From: Nocardiopsis coralli
GTDB lineage: Bacteria; Actinomycetota; Actinomycetes; Streptosporangiales; Streptosporangiaceae
Assembly (NCBI RefSeq): GCF_014892575.1
Contig: NZ_JADBGI010000004.1
Span: 188,282 to 252,281, forward strand
DNA length: 64,000 bases
Reading direction: 5' to 3'
Shown: positions 18,589 through 26,637 of the stretch, one piece after another
Numbering within the stretch: the stretch's first letter is position 1
How the letters are laid out: each line of letters opens with the position of its first letter
The notes under the pieces: model-generated
Databases searched by the model: none
What the model saw: only the letters and a program-made list of their open reading frames with translations
What the model was told of the DNA's origin: nothing
Position numbers and translations under genes: made by a program

Positions 18589-20343
18589 TCAGGTGTCCCC
18601 AGGGCCGTGCCAGGAGCGCCAGAGGGCGGCGTAGGGCCCGCCGGCGGCGACGAGGTCCGCGTGCGTGCCGAGCTCGGTGACGAGCCCGTCCTCGACGACC
18701 GCGACCCGGTCGGCGTCGTGCGCGGTGTGCAACCGGTGCGCGATCGCCACGACGGTGCGTCCGGCGAGGGCGCCCGCGAGCGCGCGCTCGGTGCGGCGGG
18801 CCGTCGACGGGTCGAGGGACGACGTCGCCTCGTCCAGCACCACCGTGTGCGGGTCGGCGAGCACCACCCGGGCGAGCGCGAGCTGCTGGGCGCGGGCGGG
18901 GTCCAGGTCCAGTCCGCCGGAGCCGACGGCGGTGTCCAGGCCCTCCGGCAGCGCACGCGCCCAGTCGGCCCCGACGGCGGTGAGCGCGGCGAGCAGGCAC
19001 GCGTCGTCGGCCGAGGGCGCCGCGAGGGCGAGGTTGTCGCGCACACTCCCGGCGAACACGTGCTGCTCCTGGCTCACCATCACCACACGTTCGCGCAGCT
19101 GTTCGGGCGCCAGGTCGGCGACGGGCACCCCGCCGACGCGGACGGAACCGGAGCTGGGCCGCTCCACCCCGGACAACAACAGGCCGAGCGTGGTCTTGCC
19201 GGCGCCTGAAGGACCCACGACGGCGAGGCGCTCGCCGGGCCGCAGGGTGAGGTCCACCCCGCGCAGCACCTCACGTCCGGGCAGGTACGAGAACCGGGCA
19301 CCGCGCACCTCGATGCGGTCGCCGTCGGGCTCCTCGAGCGCCGCCCCTCGGGGTTCCACGGCCGCCGACACACCCCGGAGCCGGGCGAACGAGGCGGCCC
19401 CGCGCTGCACCTGCTCGGTCCAGAACGTGAGCCGCCCGACGGGGTCGTCCAACTGCGTCATGTACAGCGCGCACGTGACCACCACACCCAGGCTCACCGA
19501 CCCCTGCAGGAACGCGAGCCCGCCCACGAGCAGCACCAGCACCCCGGCGAGGGCGAACGCGGCGTCCGCGGTCAGGTAGAAGACCGTGCGCAGCCGCAGC
19601 GTGCGCATCCGGGCGGTGTGCAGCTCCCCGGCGCGGGCGTCGGTGCGTTCGATGCGCTGCCCGGCCAGGCCGAACGCCTCGACCGTGCGCCCGCCCTCGG
19701 CGGTGGCGGTGACCTCGGCGACCGATGTGGAGGTGGCCCGCCCCTCCTCCAGGTAGGCGGGGTGGGAACGGCGCAGGTACCACCGGGTCACCAGCGCCAG
19801 CGGCGGCAGCGCCACCAGGGCGAGCGTTCCGAGCATCGGGCTCAGCCAGAACACCCCGCCCAGCAGGAACACCACCTGCAGGAACGCGGGCAGGACGTCC
19901 GGCAGCGCACCGCGCAGGGTCGTGCCCACGTTGCCCACGTCGGTGGAGGCGCGGGTGGTGAGGTCTCCGGCGCCGGCGCGTTCGACGGTCCGGGCGGGCA
20001 GGGCGAGGGCATCGTGCACGAAGTCCTCGCGCACACGCCGCAGCGCCCATTCGCCGAACCGGGCCGCGCACAGCTGCGTGAACCGGGCGAACACCAACTG
20101 CACCAGCGCCGCCACCAGCACCAGGAGCGCGATGCGGTCGACGGTCGCGACCGTGGCGGTCCCGGCCTCCAAGCGGTCGACGACCACCCCGAGCAGGTAC
20201 GGCCCGGCGAGCGCGACGGCGCTGGTCAGGCACGCCAGCAACACCAGCACGAGCACGCGGCGCCGGTCCTCGCGCAGCAGGGCCCTCAGGTCGCGGAACA
20301 GGGTGGCACGGTCGGCCACCGGAAGGCTCTCGGCGGTACTCAT
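18589..20343 (-). CDS. Heterodimeric ABC exporter, ATPase-competent half
   Basis: Half-transporter of 584 residues: six membrane helices (about 30-310), then an ABC domain. Walker A GPSGAGKTT (about 370-378), Q-loop VSQEQHVFAG, Walker B TVVLDEATSSLD and H-loop AHR are intact. Its signature is degenerate: LDLDPARAQQLALAR stands where LSGGQ is expected. The partner gene upstream has the reverse pattern, so together they should make one working and one dead ATP site. The start ATG 20343 overlaps the partner stop (ATGA). The cargo is unknown; a multidrug, lipid or peptide exporter is likely. Confidence 0.92.
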   Translation of the reverse strand: MSTAESLPVADRATLFRDLRALLREDRRRVLVLVLLACLTSAVALAGPYLLGVVVDRLEAGTATVATVDRIALLVLVAALVQLVFARFTQLCAARFGEWALRRVREDFVHDALALPARTVERAGAGDLTTRASTDVGNVGTTLRGALPDVLPAFLQVVFLLGGVFWLSPMLGTLALVALPPLALVTRWYLRRSHPAYLEEGRATSTSVAEVTATAEGGRTVEAFGLAGQRIERTDARAGELHTARMRTLRLRTVFYLTADAAFALAGVLVLLVGGLAFLQGSVSLGVVVTCALYMTQLDDPVGRLTFWTEQVQRGAASFARLRGVSAAVEPRGAALEEPDGDRIEVRGARFSYLPGREVLRGVDLTLRPGERLAVVGPSGAGKTTLGLLLSGVERPSSGSVRVGGVPVADLAPEQLRERVVMVSQEQHVFAGSVRDNLALAAPSADDACLLAALTAVGADWARALPEGLDTAVGSGGLDLDPARAQQLALARVVLADPHTVVLDEATSSLDPSTARRTERALAGALAGRTVVAIAHRLHTAHDADRVAVVEDGLVTELGTHADLVAAGGPYAALWRSWHGPGDT

Positions 20344-22052
20344 GCAGGGCTCCCGTCGGCGGCGCGCACGGTCAGGGCCCGGTACTCGGGCTGCGTCTCG
20401 GCCAGCCCCGCGTGCTCGCCCTCCGCGCGGACCCGGCCGTCGACCAGGAACACCACGTGCTCGGCGAGCTCCAACAACGGCGGCGCGGTCGTGGCCAGCA
20501 CGGTCGTGCGCCCCTCCCGCGCGGCGGCAAGGCGTGCGGCGACCATGGTCTCGGTGTGGGAGTCCACGGCCGAGACCGGGTCGAGGAGCATGAGTACCTC
20601 CGGGTCGGCCGCCACCGCCCGGGCCAGCAACAGGCGTTGGCGCTGCCCGCCGGACAGGTCCCCGGCACGGTCCTGCACCGGGGCGTCGAGCCCTTCGGGG
20701 GCGGCGGTGAGCAGCTCGCTCGCCCCGGCGGTCCACAGCGCGTGCCGCACCTGCTCGTCGGGCAGGTGGTGGTGCGGGTCCATGGCCTCGCGCAGGGTGC
20801 CGCCGAAGACACGGGCGTCGTTTCCGTTGGCGAGGATGCGGGCCCGTACGTCGGCGAGCGCGACAGTGTCCAGCGGTGTTCCTCCCCAGGTCGCGTCGGA
20901 CCCGGTGAGCCGTGCCAGGCGCTCGATCACCACCGCGTCCCCGGCGCCGGCGCTGACCAGCGCCGTCGTCACGCCCGGCCGCACCCGCACCCCGGAACCG
21001 GGGTCGAACAGCTCCGCCGGTCTCTCGGGCGCGGGTCTGGGCTCCTCGGGGTCGGTGAGCTCCGGCCGCAGCGACAGCAGTCCGGTGACCCGCCGCAGGG
21101 ACACGTGCCCGATCACCAGGTCGCCGGCCGCCTCCACCAGGAAGAACACCGGAACCGCCAGGGCCGCGACGAACCCGTAGACCGCCACCGCCTCGCCGAC
21201 GGTGATCTGCCCGCCGACCGCCATGCGCGCCACCAGCCACGTGACCAGGCCCAGGAACACCACGGGGAGGCACGCGCTGACCGCCTGGAACCAGCTCGTG
21301 GGCCGGCTCAACCGGTACCCCTGCTCCAACAGCTCAGCCGAGCGCCCCCGGTACCGCTCGTCCATGAACCGTCCGCCGCCGAGCCCGCGCAGCACGCGCA
21401 GGCCCGCCACGACGTCCCCGGCCAGCGCGGTGAGCTCGCCCTCCTGGCGCCGGTACTCCGTGGCGCGCCCGTGCACCCGGTCGAGCAGCGGTCCGACGGT
21501 CAGCGCCATGAGCGGAACGCCGACGAGCACGACCACGGCCAGCACGGGCGAGATGGTCAGCAGCATGCCCGCAACCGCCGCGTACGCCGCCACCGCGCCC
21601 ACCCCGGGCCCGGTCATCGTGAGGATCTGCGACACCCGCGCCACGTCCACACCCTGGATCTGGGTGAACTCACCGGAGCTCGGGCGCCGCAGCGGGGGTC
21701 CACCCAGGTACGCGGCGTGCCTGGCCAATACACGGATCGTGCGCAGCGCCGCGTCCATGCGCACCATCGACATCGTGCGGTGGCGCAGGATCGACACCAC
21801 CGTGTTGCCGACCGTCACCACGAGGAACACCCCGACCCAGCCCAGCAGCGCCCGGTGGTCCCCGGCGCGCAGCCCGTCGTCCACCGCGCGGGCGATCAGG
21901 TAGGGCGGCAGCATCAGCAGCAGCATCCAGACGATGCCCAGCAGGGCCCCGCGCAGAACCCGCAGCGGCTGGCTCCGGATCAGCCACCACAGGAACCGCC
22001 ACGGACCGCGTGCGTCCGGCGTCCCGGGTTCCCGGAGGGTCGGTCGTGCCAT
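20340..22052 (-). CDS. Heterodimeric ABC exporter, degenerate-ATPase half
   Basis: Half-transporter of 570 residues with an N-terminal six-helix membrane domain (FLWWLIRSQPL through VFFLVEAAGDLV) and a C-terminal ABC domain. The signature DLSGGQRQRLLLAR is perfect. The Walker A region reads VSAGAGDAVVIERL, with no P-loop lysine. Walker B reads LMLLDPVSAVD, with proline for the catalytic glutamate. The H-loop reads TTAPP, with no histidine. It cannot bind and hydrolyse ATP at its own Walker site but donates LSGGQ to the partner. This extends the known asymmetry of exporters such as TM287/288, where the lysine is usually kept. The start is ATG 22052 with GCGAGG upstream. Confidence 0.92.
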   Translation of the reverse strand: MARPTLREPGTPDARGPWRFLWWLIRSQPLRVLRGALLGIVWMLLLMLPPYLIARAVDDGLRAGDHRALLGWVGVFLVVTVGNTVVSILRHRTMSMVRMDAALRTIRVLARHAAYLGGPPLRRPSSGEFTQIQGVDVARVSQILTMTGPGVGAVAAYAAVAGMLLTISPVLAVVVLVGVPLMALTVGPLLDRVHGRATEYRRQEGELTALAGDVVAGLRVLRGLGGGRFMDERYRGRSAELLEQGYRLSRPTSWFQAVSACLPVVFLGLVTWLVARMAVGGQITVGEAVAVYGFVAALAVPVFFLVEAAGDLVIGHVSLRRVTGLLSLRPELTDPEEPRPAPERPAELFDPGSGVRVRPGVTTALVSAGAGDAVVIERLARLTGSDATWGGTPLDTVALADVRARILANGNDARVFGGTLREAMDPHHHLPDEQVRHALWTAGASELLTAAPEGLDAPVQDRAGDLSGGQRQRLLLARAVAADPEVLMLLDPVSAVDSHTETMVAARLAAAREGRTTVLATTAPPLLELAEHVVFLVDGRVRAEGEHAGLAETQPEYRALTVRAADGSPA

Positions 22053-22128
22053 GGGGGGGACCTCGCTCTCGGCGGGGAACGGTGGCTGAGCTCCAAGAGG
22101 TACCAGGGCCGGAAAGAATTCGCTGGGG

Positions 22129-22151
22129 CGGGTCCAGAGCCTGTGGACAAC
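22129..22151 (+). repeat. 23-bp direct repeat, left copy, with DnaA-box-like 9-mer
   Basis: Starts CGGGTCCAGAG and ends CCTGTGGACAAC, identical over 23 bp to 22718-22740. One mismatch is allowed if extended 4 bp leftward. Positions 22142-22150 read TGTGGACAA, the reverse complement of TTGTCCACA, the actinobacterial DnaA-box consensus. GTCCA/TGGAC arms also make it a dyad. It ends 24 bp before the start of the bracketed gene. Confidence 0.85.
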
Positions 22152-22174
22152 GCATGATCACGCGAGGAGAACCG

Positions 22175-22705
22175 ATGGCCGAAACGGTCTACTGCCTGAA
22201 CTGGAGCTTCAAGCTCGGGAAGGCGAACAGGCCCATGACGGCCGCGACTGCCCGGAAACGCTATGAGGACTCCGGGGAACGCTTCACCGCCGTGGTTCCT
22301 ACCGGGGCCTTCCGCGGGTCCGGAGCGGGGAGAGAACCGGTGATCCTGACCTTCCACTGGAAGATCGGCTACGCGGCCGCCGAGTTCATGGACCATTGCG
22401 GTCGCCGAACCGTGAAACATGTGTTCCGGCGGTGTGGGGACGACCTGTTCCTCCGCAGCGTGTGGGTCCACACGTACCCGGACGACGATCCCCGCTCGAG
22501 CCCGGGCGACGCCTCGGTCATCGAGAGTTACTCCTACGCCCGGCCCGACCTGCTCACCCACATCGTCCGGGACAAGACCGCGGGAGAGACGGTCACCACG
22601 CGGTACGACTCGGTCGACCTGACCCCCAACCGCGACACGGTCCCGGCGTTCGGTGACTGGGCCCGTATCGCCGCCTACGAACGTCCCATGCGCTCCGGAT
22701 CCTGA
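22175..22705 (+). CDS. Unknown protein bracketed by direct repeats
   Basis: A 176-residue soluble protein starting MAETVYCLNWSFKLGKANRP, with FHWKIGYAAAEFMDHCGRRT and a C-terminal LTPNRDTVPAFGDWARIAAYE. It has mixed alpha/beta character and no membrane segment, signal or catalytic motif that I know. ATG 22175 follows GCGAGGAG; an ATG at 22154 is also in frame. The gene sits alone between the two 23-bp repeats, 24 bp after the left one and 13 bp before the right one. It may have arrived or been duplicated as a unit. I do not recognise the family. Confidence 0.65.
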   Translation: MAETVYCLNWSFKLGKANRPMTAATARKRYEDSGERFTAVVPTGAFRGSGAGREPVILTFHWKIGYAAAEFMDHCGRRTVKHVFRRCGDDLFLRSVWVHTYPDDDPRSSPGDASVIESYSYARPDLLTHIVRDKTAGETVTTRYDSVDLTPNRDTVPAFGDWARIAAYERPMRSGS

Positions 22706-22717
22706 GCGGATGCCGGG

Positions 22718-22740
22718 ACGGGTCCAGAGCCTGTGGACAA
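22718..22740 (+). repeat. 23-bp direct repeat, right copy, with DnaA-box-like 9-mer
   Basis: Identical to 22129-22151 and in the same orientation, 589 bp away. It begins 13 bp after the stop of the bracketed gene. The DnaA-box-like 9-mer is at 22731-22739. The following 197 bp to the next start is ordinary spacer that includes AT-rich AAAAAGGGCAATCGGGCAAA near 22790, likely promoter sequence. Confidence 0.85.
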
Positions 22741-22937
22741 CTCTGGTGTGTCCTTCTTCAGGTTTGAGATCCCACCAGTAGCACCAGCACCAAAAAGGGC
22801 AATCGGGCAAAAAGGACTCAGAAATCATCGGGTGTGCATAACGCATGCCTAACGAAATGTGAGCTTCCTCTTATTGTCACCGCAGGCGCGCATTATTGGT
22901 CGATGGGCGGTACGTAAACACCACAGGGGAGGGCCGT

Positions 22938-24863
22938 GTGGCCGAGTCACACGTGGAGAGTCCGATCGGACGAAGGGAGGGCGCCAGACGTTTCATGGCA
23001 CTGGCCTCGCCCGGCGGCGACGACTCGGGGAAACGCCCGGTCATGGTCGTGGAGGGCGGCCACGGGACCGGCAAGACCCACTTCCTGAGCTGGGCCGCAT
23101 CCGCCCTGTACGACGCGGGTGTCCCCTACGCCTACGTCGACCTGGCCGAACACCGCTTCACCGACGTCACGAGCGTGCTCAGCTTCGTCGCCTCGGTCAA
23201 CGCCAGCGCCCTCGGCCACACCCGGGAGAACTTCGGGCGCCTGGAGTTCCCCCGCCTGTGGATGGCGCTCCTGGCGATCCGGGCCGACCTCGGTTCCGAC
23301 CCCCTCGGCGACGAACCCCTGCCCGAAGGCGAACGCGAACGCCTGGAATGGGTGCTCAGCAAAGTGCGCACCCGGGGCCGCGGTGCACTGCGCAAACTCG
23401 GTGACCAGCTCGAACGCGCCGGACGGGTCATCTCCCCGGAGGAACTCCTCACCGGTTTCGGCGCCGTCGAGATCATCCGCGCCGGGCTCGGCCTGTCCGG
23501 GCTCGCGGTCAACACCGTCGACGAGGTCGTGAGCTGGTTCCGCACCGGCATCAACGAACCCGTCGACGAACTCATCGCCCTGCGCCACCAGGTCCAGGAA
23601 CCCGATCAGTACAACGCCGTCCTGGGCCGCCACAACCGCGAGCTCGCCGCCCAGTCGCTGTGCAAGGCCCTGCGCGCCGACCTGCGCGAGATCAACCGCG
23701 CCCAGCGCCAGTTGCCCACCCCCGCGCTCATGCTGGACAACGTCGACCGCGGATCCGGGCCCGAGCTGGTGTCCGCGCTCGTGCGTTCGGCCAAGGACGG
23801 CGGAGACCACCTCAGCGTCGTGGTGGCCACCTCGGGCGGCCGCACCGGCGTGGTCAACGTGCTGCCCGACGACACCGAAGGACACCTGTGGGCGCCCTAC
23901 CGCCTGCAGTCCTTCACCACCGCCGAGGTCTCCGAGCTCCTCACCGAGGCCAGTGGGCAGGGCTGGCACTCCGACGACGTCATCGACCACCTGTGGGGGT
24001 TCACCGGCGGCCACCCCGGCGCCAGCACCGCGCTGGTCGAGGCGTGGGTGCGATGCGAGGGTGCCGGTGTCGCCGAGGCGCTGCTCGACCGTCCACCCTC
24101 ACCCGGGATCGAGGCCCTGCCCACCACCGAGAACACCATGCTTACCAGCGTGCTCGGCGAGACCCCCAACAACTTCAACACCGACCTGCTCGCGGCCCTG
24201 ACCACGTGCTCGGCCGCCCGCGACGTCGAGTCCGGGCTGTGGCTGTACCGGGAACAGAAGGAGCCCACCCACGAGGTCGGCGAACCCGTCCTGCTGGAGC
24301 ACCCCCTGTGGGAGGAGGGCCGGCCCACGGTGCTGCGCCGCCTGCTGCAGCGCGTCCTGGCCCGGCGCGAACCGGTCGGCACCTACCCCGACTGGGGGAC
24401 CGTGCACCGCAGCCTCGTGCACCACTACCGCACCGTGCGCCCCGACCCGGTGCGCAAGGCCTACCACCTGCTGTGCGCGGGCGAGTTCCTGCTGGTCGCG
24501 GAGTTCCTGGCCGAGCGGCTCACCGACCCCGAGATCGACGGCGACGAATGGGTGTGGACGCTCAAGGACATCACCGACGCACCCACCCGCAGCACGTTCG
24601 AACGCCCCTACTTCGACGTGCTCTTGACGGTCCTCGGCGAGCAGACCCGGACGGCCGAACCCTCGCCCCTGGTTCGCAACACCCTCAAACTCCTGGTCGC
24701 CCGCCACCTGCTGAGCGACCCCGACATGTTCCGGACGGCCGAACTGCACGCCTCCGCACACCAGACCCTCTCCGAACTGGCGGCCGAGTTCGCGGGGGAG
24801 GGCTCCAGCCGGCTGCTGGCCGAGGCGGCGCAGCACCTGTCGTTGTGGGACCGGTTCAAGTGA
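22938..24863 (+). CDS. STAND-like P-loop ATPase
   Basis: A 641-residue soluble protein. The N-terminal NTPase has Walker A EGGHGTGKTHFL (about residues 39-50), Walker B ALMLDNVDRG (about 263-272), sensor-1-like HLSVVVATSGGR and a following FTTAEVSELL winged-helix-type segment, as in STAND/AAA regulators. The C-terminal half (about 400-641) is helical with no recognised repeat and is the likely sensing or partner-binding part. GTG 22938 has GGGGAGGG upstream. The next gene follows after 25 bp and encodes a membrane-anchored ligand-binding protein, so the two probably act as one sensing unit. The function is unknown. Confidence 0.75.
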   Translation: MAESHVESPIGRREGARRFMALASPGGDDSGKRPVMVVEGGHGTGKTHFLSWAASALYDAGVPYAYVDLAEHRFTDVTSVLSFVASVNASALGHTRENFGRLEFPRLWMALLAIRADLGSDPLGDEPLPEGERERLEWVLSKVRTRGRGALRKLGDQLERAGRVISPEELLTGFGAVEIIRAGLGLSGLAVNTVDEVVSWFRTGINEPVDELIALRHQVQEPDQYNAVLGRHNRELAAQSLCKALRADLREINRAQRQLPTPALMLDNVDRGSGPELVSALVRSAKDGGDHLSVVVATSGGRTGVVNVLPDDTEGHLWAPYRLQSFTTAEVSELLTEASGQGWHSDDVIDHLWGFTGGHPGASTALVEAWVRCEGAGVAEALLDRPPSPGIEALPTTENTMLTSVLGETPNNFNTDLLAALTTCSAARDVESGLWLYREQKEPTHEVGEPVLLEHPLWEEGRPTVLRRLLQRVLARREPVGTYPDWGTVHRSLVHHYRTVRPDPVRKAYHLLCAGEFLLVAEFLAERLTDPEIDGDEWVWTLKDITDAPTRSTFERPYFDVLLTVLGEQTRTAEPSPLVRNTLKLLVARHLLSDPDMFRTAELHASAHQTLSELAAEFAGEGSSRLLAEAAQHLSLWDRFK

Positions 24864-24888
24864 GCGGCGAACCCGCGGAAAGCGAGAA

Positions 24889-26418
24889 GTGACGATGCCG
24901 GAGGCCACCAACAGCGGCAGAATGATCCAGGGCTTCGAGGTCCCGCGAAGACCATGGTGGAAGCGCCACTGGAAGCCCCTGGCCGCGGCCGCGCTCGCCC
25001 TCGTGCTCGTGGCCGTGGGCCTGCGGTACTGGGACGAGTTCACCTGCGGGGGACCCGGCAACGGGGTGCACCTCATCGGCGGCCAGTGCGTGGGCATCAC
25101 CGACGACGCCCACGTCTTCCACGAGGGCTTCGAGGAGATCCAGGGCAAGATCGCCGCGGAGAACGACCGGGTCGCCGAGGCGGTGGAATCGGGTGAGAAC
25201 CAGGCCGTCAAGATCGCCTACCTGGGCACGTTCAGCTTCGGCGAGGTCGGACCGATGGACCCCGTGCGCATGCTGCGCGCTATCGAGGGGGCCTACACCG
25301 CGCAGATGACCGCGAACCAGTCGCCGCGCTTCGGTGACCGGACCCCGGAGATCCAGCTGGAGCTCGCCAACGTCGGCAGCCAGCAGGCCCAGTGGGAACC
25401 GGTCGTGGACCAGCTCGTCCCGATGACCGAGGACGACATCCCCCTCGTCGCGGTCACCGGCATGGGCGTCAGCATCGACTCCACCCGTGACATCGCCGAG
25501 CGCCTGAGCAGCGAGAACATCCCGATGGTCTCCTCCGCGGTCACCGCGGACGGCCTGGACGACGGCGACATCCCCGGTCTGCTGCGTGCCGCCCCCAGCA
25601 ACACCGAGTACGTGCGGGCCCTGCGCGAGTACATGGACGGGCTCGACGAGGAACCGGCCGGGACCCTGGTCTACGACCGGAACGAACCCGATCTCTTCGT
25701 CTCCACGCTGCGCTCCGCCTACGAGGAGAACCTCGCCGACTTCACCGAGGGCTCCGCCCAGGAGTACGGGGGCACCACGGTCGGGGAGTCGTCGTCCAGC
25801 GGCGTGTACACCCCGATCAGCATGAACCTGTGCTGGAACGCGACCGACACGGTGTTCTTCGCCGGCCGCGCGCCCGACCTCGACGACTTCCTGTACACCC
25901 TCTCGATCCGCGACTGCGACCACATCCCCCTGAAGATCGTCTTCGCGGTGACCGGGCTCAGCGTGATCCAGGACGACGACGTCATGGGCTACCTCGAGGA
26001 CGGCAACATGAGTCTGATCTACGCCTCGGCGACCGATCCGCGGTGGGAGAACGCCACCCCCGGCGACGACGCACCCGAGCACTACGGGGACTTCGTCAAC
26101 TCCTACCGCGAGTACGTCGGCGACGACACGGGCGCCTTCGACAACGGGTACGCGCTGGTCAACCACGACGCCGTGGGGGTCGCCGCGCGTGCGGTGCGCA
26201 TCTCCTACGAGGGCGACGAGGAGCAGCCGCCCACCGCGTCCGAGGTGTTCTCGCAGTTGATGCTGCTCAACAGCGCCCACGAGGTGCGGGGCGGGGGCGG
26301 CATGCTCAGCTACACCGACGAGACGGAGGGCGAGGCGGCCGGGCGTTACGTGCCCGTCGTCGAACTGCCTCTGGAGGGCGACCAGCCGCTCGAGGACCCC
26401 TACATCACCGGGGACTGA
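24889..26418 (+). CDS. Membrane-anchored periplasmic-binding-protein-like receptor
   Basis: A 509-residue protein. A cytoplasmic basic stretch (VPRRPWWKRHWKP) precedes one membrane helix (about residues 30-47), and a large extracellular domain with the type I periplasmic-binding fold follows (VKIAYLGTFSF, IPLVAVTGMGVSIDSTRDIAERL, NIPMVSSAVTADGL, AGTLVYDRNEPDLFVSTLRSAYEENL). It resembles Leu/Ile/Val-type binding proteins but has no lipobox and no permease genes nearby. A receptor role feeding the preceding ATPase is therefore more likely than transport. GTG 24889 is used; ATG 24895 is also possible. Confidence 0.75.
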   Translation: MTMPEATNSGRMIQGFEVPRRPWWKRHWKPLAAAALALVLVAVGLRYWDEFTCGGPGNGVHLIGGQCVGITDDAHVFHEGFEEIQGKIAAENDRVAEAVESGENQAVKIAYLGTFSFGEVGPMDPVRMLRAIEGAYTAQMTANQSPRFGDRTPEIQLELANVGSQQAQWEPVVDQLVPMTEDDIPLVAVTGMGVSIDSTRDIAERLSSENIPMVSSAVTADGLDDGDIPGLLRAAPSNTEYVRALREYMDGLDEEPAGTLVYDRNEPDLFVSTLRSAYEENLADFTEGSAQEYGGTTVGESSSSGVYTPISMNLCWNATDTVFFAGRAPDLDDFLYTLSIRDCDHIPLKIVFAVTGLSVIQDDDVMGYLEDGNMSLIYASATDPRWENATPGDDAPEHYGDFVNSYREYVGDDTGAFDNGYALVNHDAVGVAARAVRISYEGDEEQPPTASEVFSQLMLLNSAHEVRGGGGMLSYTDETEGEAAGRYVPVVELPLEGDQPLEDPYITGD

Positions 26419-26528
26419 GGGGCGGCCGTCGCAACCCGGTATGCGTGAGGACCGTGGGGAATCGATACCCCAATGTGGCCTCCTGCGGCGTTCTGGCGGG
26501 GATGGGGCCCTTGGTCCCTGCTTTACTT

Positions 26529-26566
26529 GGGGGCGCGTCCGCGACGCGAAGGCGTGTCGCGCCCCC
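26529..26566 (+). promoter_or_regulatory. Mutually exclusive hairpins in P450 leader
   Basis: GGGGGCGCG (26529-26537) can pair with CGCGCCCCC (26558-26566). CGCGTC (26534-26539) can instead pair with GACGCG (26543-26548) around a 3-nt loop. The two structures share 26534-26537 and cannot coexist. The element lies 70-110 bp before the P450 start. An attenuator-like role is possible but unproven. Confidence 0.3.
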
Positions 26567-26637
26567 GCGTCGGCCCCGACCCGAACGCCCGCGCGTCCCG
26601 CCCCCCGGAACACGGGCGAGGAAGGAGACCCGAACGT

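Noticed and set aside
22129..22740. Chromosomal replication origin, because of DnaA-box-like 9-mers
   Set aside because: Only two boxes, no AT-rich unwinding region, and no dnaA, dnaN or parAB nearby.
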